From the NCBI RefSeq assembly GCF_000017265.1, contig NC_011144.1:1054001-1118000 (forward strand): a DNA stretch of 64,000 nt. The letters are read 5' to 3'. Positions 26,860-35,241 of the stretch are shown one piece after another. The position numbers and the translations under genes are program-made. This DNA is from Phenylobacterium zucineum HLK1. Its GTDB lineage: Bacteria > Pseudomonadota > Alphaproteobacteria > Caulobacterales > Caulobacteraceae. The notes below the pieces were generated by a model. It was not told the origin of the DNA, did not search any database, and was given only the letters and a program-made list of their open reading frames with translations. How positions within the stretch are numbered: position 1 is the first letter of the stretch; every line of letters begins with the position of its first letter.

Positions 26860-27771
26860 TTATGAGAGCCCAGGGGGTTGGTAGCTGATCTCCAGCGCCG
26901 GCGGTAGCGGCCGGGCGGTGGAGCTGATCAAGTTGCGCAGCCGGCCGGCCGCGGGGTTCAGACGCACGGCTTCCGGGGTCAGTCCGCCGTGCGCCGAGTG
27001 CGGCCTGACGTGGTTGTAGTCGAGCCGCCAGCGCTCGATGACAGCCCGGGCCTCGGCGAGGTTGGCGAAGACCTCCTCGTTCAGGCACTCGTCGCGCAGC
27101 TTGCCGTTGAAGCTCTCGACGAAGCCGTTCTGCTGCGGCTTGCCGGGCGCGATGTAATGCCAGTCGACGCCGGTGCGGTTGGTCCATTCCAGCATGGCCC
27201 GGCTGGTCATCTCGGTCCCGTTGTCGCTAACGATGGTCGCCGGCCGGCCGCGCCGGGCGATCAGGGCGTCCAGCTCGCGGGCCATGCGATGGCCGCCGAT
27301 CGAGGTGTCGACCACCAGCGCCAGCGCCTCGCGGGTGAAGTCGTCGACGATGCACAGGATCCGGAAGCGCCGGCCCCAGCTCAGCGTGTCGGCCACGAAG
27401 TCCAGGCTCCAGCGCTGGTTCGGCCCGTCCGGCAGCGCCATGGGCGCCCGCGTGCCGGTGGCGCGCTTGCGGCCGCGCCGCCTTCGCACCGCCAAGCCCT
27501 CCTCGCGGTACAGCCGGAAGAGCTTCTTCTTGTTCATGCTGACGCCTTCACGCTCGAGCAGGATGCCGAGCCGCCGGTAGCCGAAGCGGCGTCGCTCCGC
27601 CGCCAGGCCCCGCAGCCGGGCGCGTACCTCCGCATCGCCTGGCTGGGCCACGCGGCGCACTGTCTTCGGATCGACCTGGACCAGCCCGCAGGCGCGCCTC
27701 TGCGAGAAGCCGCGCTCCGCCATCAGGCGAAGCACGGCCTCCCGGCGCGCTGCAGGCCCGATCAGTTTTTT
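26860..27771 (-). CDS. IS3-family transposase OrfB (copy 2)
   Basis: Amino-acid sequence is the same as that of copy 1, including the three catalytic acids (VADTL, SDNGTE, FVESFNG). It is expressed by -1 frameshifting from orfA at the A AAA AAC site (27765-27771). Intact, so both copies could supply active transposase. Confidence 0.92.
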   Translation of the reverse strand, partial: KKLIGPAARREAVLRLMAERGFSQRRACGLVQVDPKTVRRVAQPGDAEVRARLRGLAAERRRFGYRRLGILLEREGVSMNKKKLFRLYREEGLAVRRRRGRKRATGTRAPMALPDGPNQRWSLDFVADTLSWGRRFRILCIVDDFTREALALVVDTSIGGHRMARELDALIARRGRPATIVSDNGTEMTSRAMLEWTNRTGVDWHYIAPGKPQQNGFVESFNGKLRDECLNEEVFANLAEARAVIERWRLDYNHVRPHSAHGGLTPEAVRLNPAAGRLRNLISSTARPLPPALEISYQPPGLS

Positions 27772-28025
27772 CCCAGCAGGTCCTTCAGCGCCGACACGTC
27801 GAGCATGGACTCCGCCAAGAGCTTCTTCAGTCGCCGATTCTCGTCCTCCAGCGTCTTCAGCTTCTGGGCATCCGACACGTTCATGCCGCTGTACTTCGCC
27901 TTCCACCGGTAGAAGGTCTGCTCGCTGATCCCATGCCGCCGGCAAACCTCCGCCGTCGGGCTCCCGGCCTCCTGCTCCCGCAGCACGCCGATGATCTGCG
28001 CCTCGTTGAACCTGCTCTTCTTCAC
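27762..28025 (-). CDS. IS3-family transposase OrfA (copy 2)
   Basis: Same 87-aa helix-turn-helix protein as copy 1, starting at GTG 28025 behind GAGGAG. Ends in the slippery heptamer that joins it to orfB. Confidence 0.9.
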   Translation of the reverse strand: MKKSRFNEAQIIGVLREQEAGSPTAEVCRRHGISEQTFYRWKAKYSGMNVSDAQKLKTLEDENRRLKKLLAESMLDVSALKDLLGKN

Positions 28026-28068
28026 GTCCGTCTCCTCAGGGTGACGGACTCTCACTCAAACCGAGGGA

Positions 28069-28623
28069 TCAGGAAGGGGGCAGGTCAGTTTCGCTCTTCT
28101 CCCTCTGCGCCGCGTCTTCCTCGTACCTTGAGAGGAACGCAATGAAATAGGCGGGCGTGCCTGCAGCTTCTCTGCCAGCCTTGTTGAGGTAGACGACGTT
28201 CCCATGCGCCAGTGCGTTTCGCATTACGCGCAGTACCTCGCCCGCCCTCCTTTTGTTGATCGTGTTCGCCTCTGCGGACATCGAGGGGCGCCCGGCTTGA
28301 TCCTTCCAAGAGGCGACATCGTTCGGGTCGCCCATGATCCGCGAGAACTGCCAGGCTTCGGGGGCGGCGCCGGCCCAGAAGGGGGCGTCCTGCCAGGGCC
28401 TGCGCTCGAGTTGTCGAAGTTCTTCATAGAGCGCCGAACCGCGCTCCTGCTTGTTGGGATGATGACCCTTGAGGCGTTCATAGGGGATCACCAGCACCGA
28501 GGCCGCCGCAAGCAGCGCGAACGACGTCAGCAGGTCCTGCTTTCGCGCGATCGGCTCCGCTGCATCGAGCAGCGCGAGGCACCGTTCAGGGTACTCAGTG
28601 ACGAACCGGCTCGGCACTCCCAT
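28069..28623 (-). pseudogene. HEPN-like protein, C-terminus replaced by IS sequence
   Basis: About 178 native codons remain before the IS copy 2 boundary at 28087; the frame then runs six codons into the IS. The protein is helical and contains RNALAHGN (about residues 134-139), an Rx4H motif typical of HEPN ribonucleases and toxins. The segment PAYFIAFLSRYEED follows. Relatives of this HEPN type are about 180-210 aa, so the catalytic motif is intact and the product might still function. ATG 28623 lies 29 bases inside the upstream HNH gene with GGAGGGG before it, so it is the distal cistron of the island operon. Confidence 0.65.
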
Positions 28624-29758
28624 CCGAGTTCCCCTCCCTTACGAGCATCAGCAGCCGTTTGAACTCTTCGTTGTCGCTCGGGCCCTTCCAGAAATTGATG
28701 AAGCGGGCCACGACCTGGACGTTTCCTCGAACATAGTGTCCCGCACTGTCGATGCGGTCGCACGACGGGTAGAGGGCGCGGTCTCCGTCCTTGGTGAAGT
28801 CCAAGGCGATCCCTGTGAGGGCGCACCGATTGCCCTGAACGTCGAGAAGTTCTTCGAGCAGTCGATCGAGTTCGGTCGAGGTGAGATCGGTTTGCTTGTC
28901 TTTGACAATCCGCTCAACCAACTGGCCGTTGGAGTTGCGGACTGTGTTCTCGATGGACAACCGCATCTCGATGATCGCGCGCTCCCGGCCGCCGACGATC
29001 CGCCCAGCGGTCGTGCCGCGCCTACCTCGGCCGTCGCCCAAAGGCTCGGGCAGCTTCATCAGCAGCCAGAGAAACGAATGCGCGTCGACGAGACGGGTCC
29101 TCGATAGGCCAGGAAGCTCCGCCAAGCGCACGCGCACCTCCGCTAGGGCGGCGTTGAAGCGTCGGTAGTTGTCCCAGGAGCAGTTGTGCAGCGTGACCAG
29201 CTCGACGCCTAGTTCGCGGAACGCCCGATCGAAGGTTGTCGGCTGGATCGGCATGAACCGGTCCATGTCCTTCAGGAAAAACAGATAGGCCATGAGCGGG
29301 TACTTGGCGCCGGTGAGGTGGCTTAGCCGAGCGAAGACGGCGCCCTCTTCGGCCTCCACGCCGCGATAAAGGTCATAGAAGAGGCGCTCCAGTTCACGGC
29401 GCAAGCCAGGGTCGGTTTGCGCCTCCAGCAAGACCCGATGGTCGCGGTTCGCGTGGCCGTACCGGTTCTGCCAGAAGACCAGATTGTTCGTGAGGTTGAT
29501 CCGGCTGTCCTGGATCTCGGTCGCGTCGATGACGTGCTGGAGGATCGTCCCTGAACCGATCTGCGTCTCCTGCCACTCGCGGGGCGCGAGCAGCTTGAGG
29601 GCGTGGTCGCGCAGGCGGGGCTTGTAGCCTTCCCAGGCCGCCGCCGCGCCCTCCTGGAAGTTGGTGAACGGCCTGCCGCCGTCCTCTGCTGCGATCAAGC
29701 GCTGGAACCGCGCGAATGCTGCCTGCGTCGCGCCCGCTTCAACGTTCCCCTCAGCCAT
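28595..29758 (-). CDS. HNH-type nuclease with uncharacterised N-terminal domain
   Basis: About 387 aa. The C-terminal domain (about 310-370) has CALTGIALDF, then PSCDRIDSAGHYVRGNVQVV and FINFWKG. This is a divergent HNH/treble-clef-like nuclease fold where the usual DH is replaced by the CDRIDS...N pattern. The N-terminal 240 residues contain YLFFLKDMDRFMPIQPTTFDRAF, a CSWDNYRRF patch and DAHSFLWLL, motifs I associate with predicted restriction proteins; function unknown. ATG 29758 follows the stop of the upstream HNH gene by 2 bases with GGGGG before it. It overlaps the HEPN-like gene by 29 bases. Confidence 0.75.
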   Translation of the reverse strand: MAEGNVEAGATQAAFARFQRLIAAEDGGRPFTNFQEGAAAAWEGYKPRLRDHALKLLAPREWQETQIGSGTILQHVIDATEIQDSRINLTNNLVFWQNRYGHANRDHRVLLEAQTDPGLRRELERLFYDLYRGVEAEEGAVFARLSHLTGAKYPLMAYLFFLKDMDRFMPIQPTTFDRAFRELGVELVTLHNCSWDNYRRFNAALAEVRVRLAELPGLSRTRLVDAHSFLWLLMKLPEPLGDGRGRRGTTAGRIVGGRERAIIEMRLSIENTVRNSNGQLVERIVKDKQTDLTSTELDRLLEELLDVQGNRCALTGIALDFTKDGDRALYPSCDRIDSAGHYVRGNVQVVARFINFWKGPSDNEEFKRLLMLVREGNSDGSAEPVRH

Positions 29759-29760
29759 GG

Positions 29761-30681
29761 TCACCCCCTGAAGCAGTTCTCGTTGTGCCAGGTCAGCGCC
29801 ACCGGATCGGGCGCTTGGGTCGGCAGGTCCGGCGTGCGGATCGGCTGACCGTGAAGGGCGTAGTAGTGCCGACCGTTGTCGAACTCCTCGCGGATGCGGC
29901 GGCTCACCTCGAACCGGTGGTCGGGCGTGACGGTCACATAGCCGGCGTCGAACAGGCTATGGATGTCGCGCCTCAGCAGGAGACCGTTCCGCGCTTCGTG
30001 AGAGCCGCCTTCGGCAAAAGGACGGATGTGAGCCGCCTCGAGCGCCGGCAGCGTCCGCTCGCCCGTGATGGCGCACTTGCGGCCATAAACATCGGTGACC
30101 AGCACGCGGAACGCCCCCTGACCGAGCCGCGGCCGTATCAGCTGCGGGGCGCCGAACCGGGCGGCCTCCTCCGACATTCCAGGCGTGCGAAGTCGCTCCA
30201 GCCGCCCTTCGACCGCGTCCCATAGGGCGAGGCCGTCACTCGTATCGGTGTTGTAGGTCTTGAACGAGACGATGTTGGCGGCCCAGCTCGTGGGTACTGG
30301 GATCCAGTCCGATTCATCGAAGAAGAACGGCTGGGTCAGGATGCGGCAGCCGATGGGAAAGTCGCTACGGTCCGCTGGATCGGTGCGCCGGTAGCGGGCG
30401 ATCCGGCGGCGCATGTCCTGTGCCGAGGCTGCGCCATTGGCTTCACCGAATGCCGCCCAAGCCAGGGAACACGGCATGGCGTTGGCGTGGGCGAACACGC
30501 CGCCGCCCACGATGACGTTTCTCGGCGCATGCAGCTTGAACAGGAACAGCTCGCCGGGCCGGAGGGCGCGGAAGTTTGCCGCCGAGGGCGCCCAGAAGTT
30601 CACCTCGGTCAGGTCAGTGCGATAGCGGAGGGCTTCGAACCAGTCGCTATCCGTCACCGCCACGACGAGATTGACGCCCAT
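29761..30681 (-). CDS. Predicted restriction endonuclease, PUA/EVE-like + HNH (COG3440-like)
   Basis: 306 aa. The N-terminal domain (about 1-150: VTDSDWFEALR, DLTEVNFWAPSAANFRALRPG, FLFKLHAPRNVIVGGG) has the look of the EVE/PUA-like modules that read modified bases. The C-terminal HNH domain (about 200-260) has CAITGE, EAAHIRPF, NGLLLRRDIHSLFD and VTPDHRFEVS, the full Cys/His/Asn set. By family (COG3440) such proteins are predicted to be modification-dependent restriction nucleases. I start at ATG 30681, where homology-like sequence begins; the upstream extension is Ser/Arg-rich shadow sequence. A 94-base gap separates it from the PD-(D/E)xK gene, the only sizeable gap in this operon. Confidence 0.82.
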   Translation of the reverse strand: MGVNLVVAVTDSDWFEALRYRTDLTEVNFWAPSAANFRALRPGELFLFKLHAPRNVIVGGGVFAHANAMPCSLAWAAFGEANGAASAQDMRRRIARYRRTDPADRSDFPIGCRILTQPFFFDESDWIPVPTSWAANIVSFKTYNTDTSDGLALWDAVEGRLERLRTPGMSEEAARFGAPQLIRPRLGQGAFRVLVTDVYGRKCAITGERTLPALEAAHIRPFAEGGSHEARNGLLLRRDIHSLFDAGYVTVTPDHRFEVSRRIREEFDNGRHYYALHGQPIRTPDLPTQAPDPVALTWHNENCFRG

Positions 30682-30775
30682 TGCGGCTACACTGCGTCGA
30701 GAAGGGCGGGCGCGACGAGCCGCTGAGCCGGGGCGACGAAGGTCCACAGAGCGTTGGAGAAGAGCATGCGCGGAC

Positions 30776-31756
30776 CTAACCGAAGGGCTGCTCGTCACTG
30801 CGGAAAGGCAGAGTCCAAGAGGGACCGGTACGGATAGCCACGCCGTCCGGTTCGTAGCTAAGCTCCCGCAGCTCTTGCTGCATGCCGAGGGCGATCTTCC
30901 GTGCCGTGGACCAGTCGTCGTTCTCAAGGGCGCGGGCGATCTTCGGGTGAATGGCGACGCCGAGATCGACATCTTCGAGGCTTTTGACCCGAGCTTCAGC
31001 GTCGGGGGCGTCTGCTGCGTCTGAGGCGGCCGCCCGCCAGAGCATCGTCACGGGCTCATAGTGCCAGCGCCACGCTCCTTCGGTGTCGGAAATGACGATG
31101 GGTTCGCCGAGAGGCTCCGGGTCTCGCCAGTAGAACTCCAACTCCTCGCTGCGTAGGAAGGTGAAGGAGGCGATGTGCAGCGCGGGCGCCTGGCCGTCCA
31201 CCGATGCGATCCGACTCGCCTGTCCCTTGGCGTTGTCTTTGTCGCCCGTCGTGGGAGGGGAGCTGCGGCCCTTGCTTTCGAAAGAGTACCAGTCTCCGGT
31301 GGACGCGTTCTGACCTATCAGATCTGGTCGTGATCGCTCGTGGAGCATGGCGCCGACTTGGTCCTTGAAGACATCGAGATGGAGGAGCCAAGGCGTATTG
31401 AGCATCCGTGAGGCAAACACCTTGCAGAAGGTCATGCCGAGGAAGTAGCTGACCGCCCCCTTTTCCGTAGGATCGAGTCTCCTGAAGGCGTCGGTTCGAC
31501 GAAGCCGAGGGTCCCAATGGACGCGCTGTTCGACGGCAAGCCTGACGGCGGAGATCCTGAACAGGGCCTCGTGCAGGGAGGCTGCGCCGTAGTCGAACAC
31601 GGCATGAATGTTGGGCCTGCCGACCGTCAGGGCAGCCCATAGGATCTCGTCCCAGCTGACATCGAGATGGCTCTTCGTGTTGCGGACAGACCCAGATGGA
31701 AAGTCGGCAGCCTCGTAGGGGACGCGCATCGGGGCCCGTCTGCGCGCGAGCGACAT
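30776..31756 (-). CDS. Uncharacterised protein with PD-(D/E)xK nuclease-like motif
   Basis: 326 aa, no named family recognised. Residues about 142-163 read RPDLIG...WYSFESKGRSS, i.e. a D-(x)n-E-x-K pattern in a beta-hairpin context, as in restriction-endonuclease-fold proteins. The rest contains FRRLDPTEKGAVSYFLGMTFCK and a C-terminal helical region. Its ATG overlaps the hsdS stop as TAATG, so it is translationally coupled to the type I system. This suggests a role in the same defence function (inference). Other options are an inhibitor or a second specificity-independent nuclease. Confidence 0.7.
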   Translation of the reverse strand: MSLARRRAPMRVPYEAADFPSGSVRNTKSHLDVSWDEILWAALTVGRPNIHAVFDYGAASLHEALFRISAVRLAVEQRVHWDPRLRRTDAFRRLDPTEKGAVSYFLGMTFCKVFASRMLNTPWLLHLDVFKDQVGAMLHERSRPDLIGQNASTGDWYSFESKGRSSPPTTGDKDNAKGQASRIASVDGQAPALHIASFTFLRSEELEFYWRDPEPLGEPIVISDTEGAWRWHYEPVTMLWRAAASDAADAPDAEARVKSLEDVDLGVAIHPKIARALENDDWSTARKIALGMQQELRELSYEPDGVAIRTGPSWTLPFRSDEQPFG

Positions 31757-33219
31757 TAGGCAGCCTTCGCTATGGCCGGCTCGCTAAGGGCCTCGGCCAG
31801 GAGGGCTTCGAGCAGCTTCCGCCGGGTGGAATCGGCGGCGGTGAGGCTGGCTTCCAGCTCGTCGCAGATGGTCATCAGCCGTTCCACTTCAGCGGCGATA
31901 CGCCGCTGCTCGGCAGGGGGCGGGAGATAGATTTCGGCGGTTTCGACTTGCTTCGATGAGATGTGCGGGACGCCGTTGCTCCGGCCGGGATCAATCTGAG
32001 CGGAGAAGTGCGGAGAGTTGATCCAGAGGAAGAGGTAGCTCGCATCGAGTTCCTTCGACAGAACGAAGCGGCCAACGCGCTGGAGGAGCAACGCAGGGAG
32101 ATCCTCCTTCGCTACTCGCGCCACCTTAGTCCCGGAAACGATGAAGGGACGATCCAAGGAGAGCACGATGTCGCCTTCGTTTAGGCGAAAGCGCTCGAAC
32201 TCATGGATCATTGTGTCAGGCAGGCGCACCTCATCCGACCAGTTCAGGGAGCCGTGCCCTACGTTCGCGTTCCGCACCAAGCGCGTTCCTGACTTGGAGA
32301 ACCACTCACTCTTGAACGCATAGCCATTCTGCAAACTCGCGAAGTCGCCAAGCCGAACTGCTTGCCTACTCCAGGCAGGATTGCCCGATAGGCCGCCGCG
32401 AACAGCCAAGCTCAGGATCGTATTCCGCAGCTGCGCGATCTGACCGGGGCGGGCCGTGAGGGCCGGCAGGGCGTCGAGGGCGAAGCGGGCGTCGGCCTGG
32501 AAGGTCCCGGGGTTGGGGGTGTTCAGGCGCGCGAGGCTCGCCGCCGCCAGGCGGTCCCGCGCCGCCTCCCGCGCCGTCCGCGCCGCCTCCAGCTCGTCGC
32601 AGAGTGCCATCAGCTCGTCGATCTTGGCGACGATGCGGCGCTGTTCACCCACAGGAGGCACCGCGAGGACTAGGGCGTAGGCGTCTGATCGACTTAAGCC
32701 TGGCTTCACGCCTTTACCCAGGGTGCCGAGGTCGAGAGCGGTCAGCGCGTGAAACAAGTAGTTGAAGTCAAAATAACTAGGCACTTCGATGAAATAAGCG
32801 ACGTCGGTAGTCCAAGATGGGACCGTGCACAGGTTCAACGCTCCGGCCGAACCCTTCCTTCCTACAATGATGGATGGCTGCCGTGTCAGCGGCACGGAGG
32901 TGAAACCAACCACACCGTTGGAGCCATAGACCGGTATTGGACCGGCGTCTTCTCGGTCTGAAGCCTTAAGACCTTTCCCATATTGGAAGTCGAGCAAATC
33001 GCCCACTCTTGCCCGCAGCCACCCCCGCGGCGATCCTTCGGAGGACGCAGACGGCTGCCCTAGCCGCGCGAGCAGTTCCGGATCGGGCTTCTCCACGGGG
33101 TCGTGCGCGACGATCGCGCCTCGTACCGCGATATCCACTACGAACCGCCGTAGCCTCGCCACCGCATCTGGTGCCTCGGCGATCTCCTCGTAGTGCGCCA
33201 ACAGCCGCTCCGCGTTCAT
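31756..33219 (-). CDS. hsdS: Type I restriction-modification specificity subunit
   Basis: 487-aa HsdS with two target-recognition domains, each followed by a conserved helical spacer. TRD1 is about 60-185, closed by PPVGEQRRIVAKIDELMALCDELE; TRD2 is about 285-425, closed by PPPAEQRRIAAEVERLMTICDELE. TRD2 opens with VRLGDFASLQNGYAF and TRD1 with ARVGDLLDFQYGKGL. Together with HsdM it sets the bipartite recognition site, and with HsdR the cleavage complex. ATG overlaps the hsdM stop (ATGA). Intact; no inverted-repeat shuffling site or silent hsdS fragment is visible. Confidence 0.95.
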   Translation of the reverse strand: MNAERLLAHYEEIAEAPDAVARLRRFVVDIAVRGAIVAHDPVEKPDPELLARLGQPSASSEGSPRGWLRARVGDLLDFQYGKGLKASDREDAGPIPVYGSNGVVGFTSVPLTRQPSIIVGRKGSAGALNLCTVPSWTTDVAYFIEVPSYFDFNYLFHALTALDLGTLGKGVKPGLSRSDAYALVLAVPPVGEQRRIVAKIDELMALCDELEAARTAREAARDRLAAASLARLNTPNPGTFQADARFALDALPALTARPGQIAQLRNTILSLAVRGGLSGNPAWSRQAVRLGDFASLQNGYAFKSEWFSKSGTRLVRNANVGHGSLNWSDEVRLPDTMIHEFERFRLNEGDIVLSLDRPFIVSGTKVARVAKEDLPALLLQRVGRFVLSKELDASYLFLWINSPHFSAQIDPGRSNGVPHISSKQVETAEIYLPPPAEQRRIAAEVERLMTICDELEASLTAADSTRRKLLEALLAEALSEPAIAKAA

Positions 33220-34673
33220 CGCGCGAGCGCCTCGGCCAGGATCGACTTCAGCTGGTCGCGCAGGCCAGCAGCCTTCGCTTCTGCCGCGCGCAGCTCGGCC
33301 AACAGCTCAGCGGGGTCGCCATGGTCCTCCTCGACGGTGTGCGGGTTCTTGATGTCGAGGTTGTAGTTGCGCGCCTTCACCGCCTCGGCGGTCACGCGCC
33401 AAGCCTGCGGCCCTTCCTGCCGTGCCTCACGCGCTGTGCCGCCCCACCAGGCGACGCAGTCGGCGAAGTGCTCAAGCCGGATGGGCTTGGTCATGGAATA
33501 GGCCTTCTGGCCCTCGGGGACCCGATGCTCCCAATACCAAGTCTCCTCCGTCGGCTGCCCCTTCTCGAAGAACAAGAGGTTGGTGCCGATGGAGGCGTAG
33601 GGCTTGAAGACCGAGTTGGGGAGCCGGACGATGGTGTGGAGGTTGCACTCCTCCATCAGGTGCTCCTTGAGCCGGGTCTTCATGCCCTCGCCGAAGAGTG
33701 TGCCGTCGGGCAGCACCACCGCCGCGCGGCCGCCCGGCTTCAGGAGACGGACGATTAGCGCCAGGAAGAGGTCGGCCGTCTCGCGCGTGCGGAAGTGGGC
33801 CGGGAAGTTGGTCTCGATGCCGTCCTCTTCCTGGCCGCCGAACGGCGGGTTGGTAAGGACGATGTCGACGCGGTCGGACTGACCCCAGCTGATGTAGGGC
33901 CGCGCGAGGGTGTTGTCGTGGCGCAGGAAGCTGGGATCCTCGACCCCATGCAGCAGCATGTTGGTGACCGCCAGCATGTGCGGTAGCGGCTTTTTCTCCA
34001 CCGCGCGAAGCGAGGCCTGCATTAAGGCCTCGTCTTCCGGCCGCTTCACATAGCGCTCGCGCATGTGGCGCATCGCGCAGGTGAGGAAGCCGCCGGTGCC
34101 GCAGGCTGGGTCGAAGAGGATCTCGCCTGGCTTCGGGTCGATCCGGTCCGTCATGAACGCCGTGACGGCGCGGGGCGTGTAGTACTCGCCTGCGTTGCCA
34201 GCGCTCTGCAGGTCGTTGAGAAGCTGCTCGTAGATGTCTCCAAAGTGCTGGCGCTCGGACAGGTCATTGAAGTCGACATCGTCGATCTTGTTGACCACCT
34301 TCCGCAGCTGGTGGCCGGACTTCATGTAGTTGTAGGCGTCCTCGAAGACGCTGCGGACCACGATGGCGCGGTGGCGCCGCGGACCGGTGATGGGCAGGTT
34401 CTTGAGGGCTGGAAACAGCTCGTTGTTGATGAAGCTCAGCAGCGCGTCGCCGGTCATGCCTTCCCGATCAGCGGCCCAGTTTCGCCACTGGAACTCGTCC
34501 GGCACAGGCGACTCGTATCCCGGCTGGACCAACTCCAGCTCCTGGTCCTGGTCGTCGATGATCTTGAGGAAGAACATCCAGCAGAGCTGGCTGATGCGCT
34601 GGGCATCGCCGTCGACGCCGGCATCCTTGCGCATCTCGTCCTGGATGGATTTGACGATAGTGCGAACGCTCAT
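33216..34673 (-). CDS. hsdM: Type I restriction-modification DNA methyltransferase subunit
   Basis: 485-aa N6-adenine methyltransferase. N-terminal HsdM_N helical domain (about 1-130, SQLCWMFFLKIIDDQDQE) and Rossmann methyltransferase domain with motif I FDPACGTGGF (about 183) and catalytic motif IV NPPFGG (about 274). It lacks the very long C-terminal extension of some HsdM. It protects host DNA and supplies the core for HsdS and HsdR. Its ATG overlaps the stop of the small OGG-like gene (ATGA). Confidence 0.96.
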   Translation of the reverse strand: MSVRTIVKSIQDEMRKDAGVDGDAQRISQLCWMFFLKIIDDQDQELELVQPGYESPVPDEFQWRNWAADREGMTGDALLSFINNELFPALKNLPITGPRRHRAIVVRSVFEDAYNYMKSGHQLRKVVNKIDDVDFNDLSERQHFGDIYEQLLNDLQSAGNAGEYYTPRAVTAFMTDRIDPKPGEILFDPACGTGGFLTCAMRHMRERYVKRPEDEALMQASLRAVEKKPLPHMLAVTNMLLHGVEDPSFLRHDNTLARPYISWGQSDRVDIVLTNPPFGGQEEDGIETNFPAHFRTRETADLFLALIVRLLKPGGRAAVVLPDGTLFGEGMKTRLKEHLMEECNLHTIVRLPNSVFKPYASIGTNLLFFEKGQPTEETWYWEHRVPEGQKAYSMTKPIRLEHFADCVAWWGGTAREARQEGPQAWRVTAEAVKARNYNLDIKNPHTVEEDHGDPAELLAELRAAEAKAAGLRDQLKSILAEALAR

Positions 34674-35239
34674 GACTCAAGACCTATAATGTCAGCGTAC
34701 AGTGCAGCCTCGATGTCGGCGACGTACCACTGGCCGTTCGGGCGGATGGGACACAGCACGCCCACGCCGGCAAGGTGCGCCGCTGCTCCATGGCAGGCCT
34801 GAAGAAGATTCGCATAGCCCTGCACGTTCAGGCGGAAGCCCGTCGCGCGGCTGATAACGCTGTCCAATATGGCCGCGGACTGAGGCCGCATGAAACGCAG
34901 GAACTTCGAGGCAAACGCCGGGCGACCTAGGCCGCGAAGCCGGTTGATGGCGCGCAACGCGGCCACTGGATCATCGCGCTCAAGCTTCTCATGCGCACAA
35001 CTGAACGCGTTCCGAATGTCATCGTCGGGATTGGAAGCCGCTACCCGCACAGCGATGCCGTAGTACCCGCCCCATCGACACACTTGGCGAAGAAATCTCC
35101 TCGTTCCTCGGAAGTCGTCTCCGGCGAGCTGTGCCGCCGCCGCCTCAAGAGAGTCAGAGTCCAGGAACTCACGCCGGTGCCGCTGTAGACGGTCGATGAA
35201 TGCGTGGTCGGCAAGTTCACGCGCTCCGAACCACGGCAT
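34670..35239 (-). CDS. Small HhH/OGG-like protein embedded in the hsd operon
   Basis: About 189 aa. The middle-C region has GLGRPAFASKFLRFMRP and AAILDSVISRATGF, resembling the uncharacterised bacterial OGG-like (8-oxoguanine glycosylase fold) family, in which a helix-hairpin-helix-type helical domain is followed by a Lys and an Asp of a base-excision active site. I am not certain of the family. Start: ATG 35239, 2 bases after the hsdR stop; a TTG at 35245 overlapping the stop and 6 bases after AGGA is an equally possible start. It lies between hsdR and hsdM with ATGA coupling to hsdM. Confidence 0.65.
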   Translation of the reverse strand: MPWFGARELADHAFIDRLQRHRREFLDSDSLEAAAAQLAGDDFRGTRRFLRQVCRWGGYYGIAVRVAASNPDDDIRNAFSCAHEKLERDDPVAALRAINRLRGLGRPAFASKFLRFMRPQSAAILDSVISRATGFRLNVQGYANLLQACHGAAAHLAGVGVLCPIRPNGQWYVADIEAALYADIIGLES

Positions 35240-35241
35240 CG

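Larger units (their letters stand above)
26831..28087 (-). mobile_element. IS3-family (IS511/IS407-group-like) insertion sequence, copy 2, inverted
   Basis: Same 1257-bp length and the same two proteins as copy 1, in opposite orientation; ends TGACCTGCCCCC at both sides. Flanking tetramers are CATT and GTTT, again no target duplication, so it did not simply insert here or the site was later rearranged. It truncates the HEPN-like gene at its right end and the nuclease-associated fragment at its left end. Confidence 0.92.
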
